From assembly GCA_023129805.1 (NCBI GenBank), contig JAGMBK010000056.1, forward strand, positions 1-11,036: a DNA stretch of 11,036 nt, written 5' to 3'. The notes beneath the pieces are model-generated. The model did not search any database and was not told where the DNA came from. It saw only the letters and a program-made list of their open reading frames with translations. Below, one piece after another: positions 6,105 through 11,036 of this stretch (the stretch's first letter is position 1; the number at the start of each line of letters is the position of its first letter). The translations under genes were made by a program, and so were the position numbers. Origin of the DNA: Candidatus Zixiibacteriota bacterium. GTDB taxonomy: Bacteria; Zixibacteria; MSB-5A5; SM1-73.

Positions 6105-7064
6105 CTACACCACCCCTGCTTTAAGGATATCGTGAAGATGAACTATTCCGATGGGTTCCCTTTTGCCGTTGGCGATGATAAGAGAGGTGATGCTGTATGA
6201 TTCCATCAAATTCAACGCCTTTGCCGCCAACTCATCTCCGTCGATGGTCTTGGGATTTTTAGTCATCACCTGCCCGGCTCTCAGGGAGAATATCTCATCT
6301 GTCCTCTCCACCAATCTCCTTAAGTCCCCGTCGGTAAAGACCCCCACCAGCTCACGCTTCTGGTTAACCACTGTGGTGGTTCCCAATCTTTTGGAGGTCA
6401 TCTCCAGTATAACCTGTTTCATATCGGCCTTATCAGAAACTACAGGAATCTGATCTCCGGTATGCATAATATCGGAGACCTTCAGGATGAGCTTTCTCCC
6501 CAAATGGCCTCCTGGATGAAGCAGGGCAAAATCTTCAGAAGAGAAATGCCTCTCCTCTAAAAGCGCAATTGCCAATGCATCGCCCATTACTAAAGCGGCG
6601 GTGGTGCTGGAGGTAGGGATGAGATTATGTGGACATGCCTCCTGATCCACCGAAACATCAATCACCACATCGCTTTTCTCCGCCACCGGAGAGTTCAGAT
6701 CTCCGGTAAAAGTGATTATGGGGACTCCCAGTCTTTTGAAAAGCGGGATCAGTTGATATACCTCATCGGTTCCCCCACTCTTGGTTATGGCGACCACCAC
6801 ATCGTTTTTTCGCACCATACCCAGATCCCCGTGTATCCCCTCGGTGGGATGGAGAAAGAATGATGCTGTGCCGGTGGAGGTTAAGGTGGCGGCGATCTTC
6901 TTGCCGATTATACCCGATTTTCCGATTCCGGTGACTATCACCCGACCCTTGCACTTTAAGATCAACTCCACCGCCCTGACGAAATTCTCATCAATCTTTT
7001 TCTCCAGAAGAGCAACCGCTTTTGCCTCCTTGCGGATCACCTCTTTGGCTTTTTCTTTTATCAT
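6105..7064 (-). CDS. kdsD: D-arabinose 5-phosphate isomerase (KdsD/KpsF)
   Basis: This enzyme interconverts D-ribulose 5-phosphate and D-arabinose 5-phosphate, the first committed step of Kdo synthesis, in the cytoplasm. The 319-residue protein has a sugar isomerase (SIS) domain over about residues 35-180, followed by two CBS domains (about 205-319), the standard KdsD architecture and length. Visible motifs are TGIGKSGIIGKK, HPTEGIHGDLGM, SGGTDE, PTSSTTAAL and HPGGHLGR, the last carrying the family's essential His. ATG 7064 is preferred: GGAG at 7073-7076 (reverse strand) is 8 bases away, and the ATG overlaps the kdsC stop as ATGA, suggesting coupled translation. A GTG at 7073 would add three residues but leaves no room for the ribosome binding site. 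The stop is TAG at 6105-6107. Confidence 0.96.
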   Translation of the reverse strand: MIKEKAKEVIRKEAKAVALLEKKIDENFVRAVELILKCKGRVIVTGIGKSGIIGKKIAATLTSTGTASFFLHPTEGIHGDLGMVRKNDVVVAITKSGGTDEVYQLIPLFKRLGVPIITFTGDLNSPVAEKSDVVIDVSVDQEACPHNLIPTSSTTAALVMGDALAIALLEERHFSSEDFALLHPGGHLGRKLILKVSDIMHTGDQIPVVSDKADMKQVILEMTSKRLGTTTVVNQKRELVGVFTDGDLRRLVERTDEIFSLRAGQVMTKNPKTIDGDELAAKALNLMESYSITSLIIANGKREPIGIVHLHDILKAGVV

Positions 7065-7588
7065 GACACCCACTCCAACGGATTTTTCTTTTTCGCCTTT
7101 AAGATCATATCCACCACCTCCCGCACCGCTCCCTCTCCACCTTTAGCTTTGGTCACCAGTCTGGCAAATTTTTTTACTTTTGGATTTGCATCTTTTACGC
7201 AGATGGGAAAACCCACCTTCTTTAACACCGGAACATCCAGGATATCGTCTCCTATGTAAGCGATCTGATCATCCTTCATATTTAAACTTCTTTTCACCTT
7301 CTGGTATGCCCTTATCTTATCAAGCTCCCCCAAATATACATGTTTTATTTTTAAATGCAAAGCTCGAAATTCTGTAGCTTTGGACGGACGTCCTGAGATC
7401 AAAGCCACCTCTATTCCTGCCTTTTGTGCCAGCCAGATTCCCATTCCATCTGCCACATTGAATTTTTTCGATTCAACTCCTCTATCGTCCAGATACAGAC
7501 TATTGTCTGTCAGCACCCCATCCACGTCTAAGATGAGCAGTTTGATCTTTTTGGCAAGTTTTTCTATCTGATTTGTTCTTTTTCGCAT
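7061..7588 (-). CDS. kdsC: 3-deoxy-D-manno-octulosonate 8-phosphate phosphatase (KdsC)
   Basis: This is the HAD-superfamily phosphatase that converts Kdo 8-phosphate to Kdo in the cytoplasm. The 175-residue protein is the usual size for the C0-type KdsC without a cap domain. HAD motifs are DVDGVLTD (D21, D23), S65 in ISGRPS, K91 and GDDILD (D114, D115, D118). The open frame continues upstream to 7690, but those residues are encoded by the palindromic element at 7641-7696 and have no counterpart in the family, so ATG 7588 is chosen. The immediate ribosome binding site is poor. The stop codon overlaps the kdsD start (ATGA). It is followed by kdsD and the acyltransferase and preceded after 290 bp by kdsA. 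Confidence 0.95.
   Translation of the reverse strand: MRKRTNQIEKLAKKIKLLILDVDGVLTDNSLYLDDRGVESKKFNVADGMGIWLAQKAGIEVALISGRPSKATEFRALHLKIKHVYLGELDKIRAYQKVKRSLNMKDDQIAYIGDDILDVPVLKKVGFPICVKDANPKVKKFARLVTKAKGGEGAVREVVDMILKAKKKNPLEWVS
7073..7076 (-). promoter_or_regulatory. Shine-Dalgarno deciding the kdsD start
   Basis: GGAG on the minus strand lies within the last codons of kdsC, 8 bases before ATG 7064. This favours that ATG over the upstream GTG at 7073. Confidence 0.6.
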
Positions 7589-7878
7589 AAGATTTGTAGG
7601 GAAGGACTTTCCGCTCCCATCTCTTTGCACGCAACTTTTTTTGTAGTTGCTCGATTTATCGAGCTTATACATGCCTGATAAATCAGGCAACTACAATTGA
7701 AATGTTTTCTCCAAACTTAGTAGAGGTAGTTCGTCTCCTTCCCAAAGATGTTTGATTTTTCAAATTTTCTCTGATTTTTTCTTCACCTTGCAGGCGACCA
7801 CAAGGGATACCCATGAGTTTATTCATTTGTCTCAGAGGCAACCATAAAAGTTGCTGTTGCATGCTTTCTTCTCATCAC
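7589..7878. other. Gene-free kdsA-kdsC spacer with repeat remnants
   Basis: These 290 bp split two genes that are usually close together. They hold the two-hairpin element at 7641-7696. They also hold a degenerate stretch, GGCGACCACAAGGGATACCC (about 7793-7812) and a GGCAACCATAAAAGTTGC segment (7841-7858), that look like worn palindromic repeats. A 43-codon minus-strand frame (7814-7683) exists but ends inside the repeat and is not credible. No clear promoter for kdsC is seen. Confidence 0.6.
7641..7696. repeat. 56-bp two-hairpin palindromic element in the kds operon
   Basis: The outer ends TTGTAGTTGC (7641-7650) and GCAACTACAA (7687-7696) are perfect 10-bp inverted repeats. Inside are two hairpins, GCTCGAT-TT-ATCGAGC (7649-7664) and GCCTGAT-AA-ATCAGGC (7673-7688). 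The arms of the two hairpins match in pattern (GC-YY-GAT), so the element is built from two related units head to head, as in BIME-type REP pairs. The right half recurs at 4898-4921. It lies 53 bp upstream of the kdsC start and would be part of a kdsA-kdsC transcript. Confidence 0.85.
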
Positions 7879-8685
7879 CTAATCAATTGCTTTTACTTGA
7901 ATTAGAAGCTCCTCCAATCTATCCAGTGGCAACATGCTATCTTTATCGCAGAGGGCATTTTTAACGTCTGGATGGGTTTCCACAAATAGGGCATCACAAC
8001 CACAAGCCACGGCGGCGCGGGCTAAGGGAAGAATAAATTTTGGCTGTCCTCCGGAATAACCTCTCTTCAAGCCGGGCAACTGTAAGCTATGGGTGGCATC
8101 AAAGACCACCGGATAACCTAAATTGCGCATGATGAGAAGCGACCTTAAATCCACCACTAAATTATGATAGCCAAAAAAACTCCCCCGTTCAGTTAATAGG
8201 ATATTCTTGTTCCCCACGGATTCAGCTTTTTTAGCTATCGGAAGCATGTCCTCCGGCGCCATGAATTGCCCCTTTTTTATATTGAGAGGCTTTCCCGTCC
8301 TGGCGGCGGCTAAGATAAGATCTGTCTGCCTGCATAAGAATGCCGGAATCTGCAGAATGTCTGCCACTTGCGAGACCGGTAAGGCTTCGTCTGGATTATG
8401 AATGTCTGTCAGAATGGGGACGTCGAATTCTTTTTTGACTTTCTCTAAAATCCTTAAGCCTTCTTTCAGTCCGGGACCAGAATAAGAATCAATGTTCAAA
8501 CGATTTGCTTTGATATAAGAACTTTTGAATATAAAATGGACTTTATGACGAGAAGTAATTTCTTTTATTTTCTCACAAGTTTTGAAAACAATGTCCTCAG
8601 ATTCGATTACACACGGACCAGCTATAAGAGCTAATGGGTTTGCCCCTCCGATAGCAAAATCGCCAATTTTCACCGGAACTGCCAT
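7879..8685 (-). CDS. kdsA: 3-deoxy-8-phosphooctulonate synthase (Kdo-8-phosphate synthase), metal-dependent class
   Basis: This enzyme condenses arabinose 5-phosphate with phosphoenolpyruvate to give Kdo 8-phosphate in the cytoplasm. The 268-residue protein is a complete TIM-barrel KdsA. IAGPCVIES (C25), FDATHS (H199), VETHPD (E236) and CDKDS (D247) supply Cys, His, Glu and Asp at a constant offset of 14 from the metal ligands of Aquifex aeolicus KdsA (C11, H185, E222, D233). The protein is therefore predicted to be a metal-dependent enzyme, unlike E. coli KdsA, which has Asn at the Cys position. FKSSYIKANR and GPGLKEGL are substrate-loop motifs. ATG 8685 is preceded by GAGG about 9 bases away. 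Upstream, 234 bp separate it from the DPP III stop. Confidence 0.97.
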   Translation of the reverse strand: MAVPVKIGDFAIGGANPLALIAGPCVIESEDIVFKTCEKIKEITSRHKVHFIFKSSYIKANRLNIDSYSGPGLKEGLRILEKVKKEFDVPILTDIHNPDEALPVSQVADILQIPAFLCRQTDLILAAARTGKPLNIKKGQFMAPEDMLPIAKKAESVGNKNILLTERGSFFGYHNLVVDLRSLLIMRNLGYPVVFDATHSLQLPGLKRGYSGGQPKFILPLARAAVACGCDALFVETHPDVKNALCDKDSMLPLDRLEELLIQVKAID

Positions 8686-8742
8686 AACCTTGCCTCAATA
8701 TCTTATCAAGTTTCTAAAAAACCAAATGGGAAAGATTTTACT

Positions 8743-8847
8743 GGAGTGTCAAGCCCCGCCAAAGCGGGATCTACGACTTTAGCTTGATTTAAAAACCTCT
8801 TGAAGGACAAAGAACTTTTATATGGTCCCGCTAAAGCGGGACACTCC
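8743..8847. repeat. Paired hairpins with outer 8-bp inverted repeat
   Basis: GGAGTGTC (8743-8750) and GACACTCC (8840-8847) form the ends. Next to each is a related stem: CCCGC-CAAA-GCGGG (8755-8768) and TCCCGC-TAAA-GCGGGA (8826-8841). The middle 57 bp are A+T-rich and unpaired. The two halves are inverted copies of one short repeat. The pair lies between the DPP III and kdsA genes. The right hairpin, 73 bp past the DPP III stop, could slow or end transcription, but no T tract follows it. Confidence 0.75.
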
Positions 8848-8919
8848 AAATTCTCCTCTCTAAGTGGTTTTTCAGAGACCTCGTGCCCAGTATTTGATTT
8901 GTGTGTCTTCTCTCTGTGT

Positions 8920-10842
8920 TTAGATTTTACCTGAATATTTCAACTGCTGTTTGGTAAAGTCCTGGGGATATGAGATCGAAACATCTGCAATTTTTCCGCT
9001 CTTGTCTGTGACTAATTCCAATTCGGGCATGACGAAGGCATAATGATCCGGCAGATTGATGGCTTCTGCCCGTTTTAGTATCTGATCTCTCCACTGCGGA
9101 TTGATCTTGATCCCGTATTTTTCCACAAGCCTTTTGGCTTCCTGATAATCTCCCTCTGCCTTTATCTTCATAATCATAGACAAAAGCTCACCCACGCCCT
9201 GTCTCATCTTGCCGATGTCATTCACACTCAGGTACACCTTTCCATTCTTCTCCACCACATCTATAGCTTTAGTTTTGTCCTTAATATAGGAGATAATCAT
9301 ATGTCTGGCTCGGGCATGGTCTTTTTCCAGTCGATCTCCCTCCTTAACGGTTCTTAATCGAATCAGATCTGCCCGGGCGTAAGACCGATATAGTGCCTCC
9401 CCGCATCTTGCGTCGATATCTGCCAGATTCATCAATTTTTCATCGAAGATATGCCACAAAGCCACCAGGTCCGATCTTGCTTCCTCCATGGAGGAATAAT
9501 ATTCTTGCAGATAAAAAGCCGGGTCTTTTTTGAGTCTTTGGCTCACCTTTCCTGATCCATGCCCTAAAATCTCATGCATGGTGGTCTCTAAGAGATCTGC
9601 CTTCTCACCCACGGTTTTATCTAACTTAAACTCCTCTTCGGTTAAGGCAAACTCCCTGGTAATTCTCTCCGCATCCAGCTTATATCGGACACCCGATACA
9701 TTGGTGAGGATGAAGTTTTTGCTTCCATAGGTTTCTCTGATGTTTTGGGCATTGGGCAGATTTATACCTAAAGCGGAGATGGGCCCTTCACCTCCCACTC
9801 CCAAAAGAAGGGTCACCGCATTAGCCACCGGAGCGGTTATGTTTCTTTTCTTATATCTATCATCCCAGGGGGCTTTCTCCTCAAAATACTGAGCCAGATT
9901 GGCGATATTTTTCATCACCTGGTTGATCTTTTGGTCCACAAAACAGACCATCCCCTCAAACTCTCCCTTGGCTCCACGGGCATCATCGTATACCTCGATG
10001 AAACCGTTGATGGTCTCCACGGTGGGATTATCCTTCACCCAGTCAATATTGTATTTCTCAAAATCCGTGGGCTCTCCGGTTTCAAAATACCTAATCAGAT
10101 GTTCTAACGCTCTCCTTTGCCCTTGTTTTGCGAAAGGTATTGCCTTTTTGAGATAGCCTATCACCCGGTTTAAATTGTCCGCATACAATCCCGGTGGAAC
10201 CTGATCTGTGCCGGCGCGGTAGACCAGCTCAATGATCTGCCCATTCTTTTTAACCACCTTCGAATTCAAGGGATATTGCTCCTCAAAATCTTCCAGATCT
10301 TTTAAGCTGACCCCCTCATAATAATTGTTGCCACTGGCGGTGATCACATCCTCTCCCTCCCCCGGTGATTTGTTGGCTAAAATTGGCTCAAAATCTGGAT
10401 CGAAGATAGTCCTCTTCAGCTCATTCAGCATCTTTTCAAACTCGGATTCGTCTTTGATGCCAAATTGCGCCCCGCTGGAAAAAGCAGTCTTTGATGCATA
10501 AAGAAGATCTTCAGAGCTGAACCTGGGGACAAACTTTCGACTGTTGGTGCCATAGTTTCCATTGAACACCCAGAAAAGTTTAAGATAATGAGTAATCTTT
10601 TCCAGGATGGCTTCATCTATCCCCTGGGGATGGGTGACTGTTTCCTCCAGAATATTTCTGATGGTAAGTCCGTGTCGGTGAATCTGATCATAGGTGATAT
10701 CCCGCCCGGCCAAAGCAGCCCGGTAAAGATAGAAGGCTAAGATTTTGTCGTCTAAGCTCAGCTCCTCGAACCCGTCGGCATAAAGTTGGACTATGGTAAC
10801 TTTGCCCACTTTCTCCACAAGGTATTTTCTTTCGGTTTTCAT
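8920..10842 (-). CDS. Dipeptidyl peptidase III (family M49 zinc metallopeptidase)
   Basis: This 640-residue protein removes dipeptides from the N-terminus of short peptides. The M49 signature HEXXGH is present as HEILGH (H423, E424, H428). The second motif is EEARSD (E453, E454, D458), 25 residues later, where human DPP III has EECRAE; the Glu that completes the zinc site is kept. No signal peptide or membrane segment is visible, so a cytosolic enzyme is likely, as for eukaryotic DPP III. The length is near that of bacterial members and shorter than the human protein. Start ATG 10842 has AAGGAG at an ideal 6-base spacing (10849-10854) and a good promoter further upstream. It is on the same strand as the kds genes but separated from kdsA by 234 bp with paired hairpins, so it is probably its own transcription unit. 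A peptide-scavenging or turnover role is inferred. Confidence 0.95.
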   Translation of the reverse strand: MKTERKYLVEKVGKVTIVQLYADGFEELSLDDKILAFYLYRAALAGRDITYDQIHRHGLTIRNILEETVTHPQGIDEAILEKITHYLKLFWVFNGNYGTNSRKFVPRFSSEDLLYASKTAFSSGAQFGIKDESEFEKMLNELKRTIFDPDFEPILANKSPGEGEDVITASGNNYYEGVSLKDLEDFEEQYPLNSKVVKKNGQIIELVYRAGTDQVPPGLYADNLNRVIGYLKKAIPFAKQGQRRALEHLIRYFETGEPTDFEKYNIDWVKDNPTVETINGFIEVYDDARGAKGEFEGMVCFVDQKINQVMKNIANLAQYFEEKAPWDDRYKKRNITAPVANAVTLLLGVGGEGPISALGINLPNAQNIRETYGSKNFILTNVSGVRYKLDAERITREFALTEEEFKLDKTVGEKADLLETTMHEILGHGSGKVSQRLKKDPAFYLQEYYSSMEEARSDLVALWHIFDEKLMNLADIDARCGEALYRSYARADLIRLRTVKEGDRLEKDHARARHMIISYIKDKTKAIDVVEKNGKVYLSVNDIGKMRQGVGELLSMIMKIKAEGDYQEAKRLVEKYGIKINPQWRDQILKRAEAINLPDHYAFVMPELELVTDKSGKIADVSISYPQDFTKQQLKYSGKI

Positions 10843-10848
10843 GCCTAT

Positions 10849-10854
10849 CTCCTT
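10849..10854 (-). promoter_or_regulatory. Shine-Dalgarno of the DPP III gene
   Basis: AAGGAG on the minus strand, six bases before ATG 10842. Confidence 0.8.
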
Positions 10855-10865
10855 AACTTGTGCCT

Positions 10866-10894
10866 AATATAACAAAAACAAAAGGCAAACACAA
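10866..10894 (-). promoter_or_regulatory. Putative sigma70-type promoter for the DPP III gene
   Basis: On the minus strand, TTGTGT (-35, 10894-10889) and TATATT (-10, 10871-10866) are separated by 17 bases. The expected transcript start is near 10859, giving a short leader that contains AAGGAG. The spacing is ideal. The -10 matches the consensus at five of six positions. Confidence 0.6.
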
Positions 10895-10948
10895 ACAATA
10901 ATTTTTCTGTTTATATTAACATGAGGTGCAAGAAAAAGAACTAAAAAT

Positions 10949-10977
10949 TTGCAAAATCAGAAATTTGGCATTATATT
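10949..10977 (+). promoter_or_regulatory. Putative sigma70-type promoter for selC
   Basis: TTGCAA (10949-10954), a 17-base spacer and TATATT (10972-10977) lie so that transcription would begin within a few bases of the tRNA 5' end at 10986. A leader this short is compatible with a stable RNA promoter. Confidence 0.6.
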
Positions 10978-10985
10978 TTTTTGAC

Positions 10986-11036
10986 GGAAGTGGATAGGAT
11001 CTGGTGGTCCTTGCGGACTTCAAATCCGTGGTCCCC
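10986..11036 (+). tRNA. selC: tRNA-Sec (UCA anticodon), 5' part only
   Basis: The first 51 bases of a selenocysteine tRNA, cut by the window end. The parts read in order: 5' acceptor strand GGAAGTGG (8 bases), linker AT, a 6-bp D stem AGGATC/GGTCCT (one U-G pair) closing a TGGT loop, one T, anticodon stem GCGGA/TCCGT (one G-U pair), and loop CTTCAAA with anticodon TCA. It ends in GGTCCCC, the start of the long variable arm. The 6-bp D stem with a 4-base loop and the UCA anticodon are specific to tRNA-Sec, and the GGACTTCAAATCC core is the same as in E. coli selC. The gene charges with serine, which SelA then converts to selenocysteine for insertion at UGA with SelB. None of these partners is in the window. 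The 3' half cannot be checked here. Confidence 0.93.

Noticed and set aside
7589..7690. N-terminal extension of KdsC to 7690
   Set aside because: The added 34 residues are encoded by the 56-bp palindromic element and nearby spacer. KdsC proteins normally begin shortly before DVDGVLTD, which fits ATG 7588.
7683..7814. 43-codon minus-strand frame in the kdsA-kdsC gap
   Set aside because: It crosses degenerate repeats and stops inside the two-hairpin element; no family resemblance and no good start signal.
8740..8752. TTGACA on the minus strand as a -35 box for kdsA
   Set aside because: It is part of the inverted repeat end, and no -10 box is found at 16-18 bases.

Overview
The window looks like a piece of chromosome from an uncultivated diderm (LPS-bearing) bacterium of middling GC content. 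The Kdo genes and an LpxL/HtrB-type acyltransferase show an outer membrane with Kdo-containing lipid A. A lipobox-bearing metallopeptidase-like protein fits a Gram-negative envelope. A partial selenocysteine tRNA at the right edge shows that the organism probably recodes UGA. The mix of a DUF885 lipoprotein, dipeptidyl peptidase III, class II KdsA and many short palindromic intergenic repeats suggests a candidate phylum of the FCB type (Zixibacteria, KSB1 or similar). That placement is a low-confidence inference.

Layout. 1-498 (+) is the 3' end of pyrG (CTP synthase glutaminase domain). 499-1355 is a repeat island: about eight copies of a roughly 35-bp C5/G5 palindromic repeat, with a complete DUF559 endonuclease-like gene (833-1180) in the middle. 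Two perfect 44-bp direct repeats bracket the gene, and a related pair of hairpins in opposite orientation lies outside them. 1356-2747 (+) is a sodium:solute symporter. 2748-3005 carries a MITE-like inverted-repeat element. 3006-4760 (+) is a DUF885 lipoprotein. 4761-5152 has no gene and holds at least six different palindromes packed side by side.

The remaining protein genes are on the minus strand. In reading order they are dipeptidyl peptidase III (10842-8920), kdsA (8685-7879), kdsC (7588-7061), kdsD (7064-6105) and an LpxL/HtrB-like acyltransferase (6070-5153). kdsD makes arabinose 5-phosphate, kdsA condenses it with PEP to Kdo 8-phosphate, kdsC removes the phosphate, and the acyltransferase probably acts on the Kdo-lipid A product. 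The run is therefore a compact Kdo/lipid A block. Palindromic elements lie in the kdsA-kdsC gap and in the DPP III-kdsA gap. DPP III and selC are divergent from a shared intergenic region in which each has a recognisable promoter.

The most interesting signals are the DUF559 gene embedded in its repeat island (a possible endonuclease-linked repeat element), the truncated selC gene, and the stacking of several palindrome families between genes.
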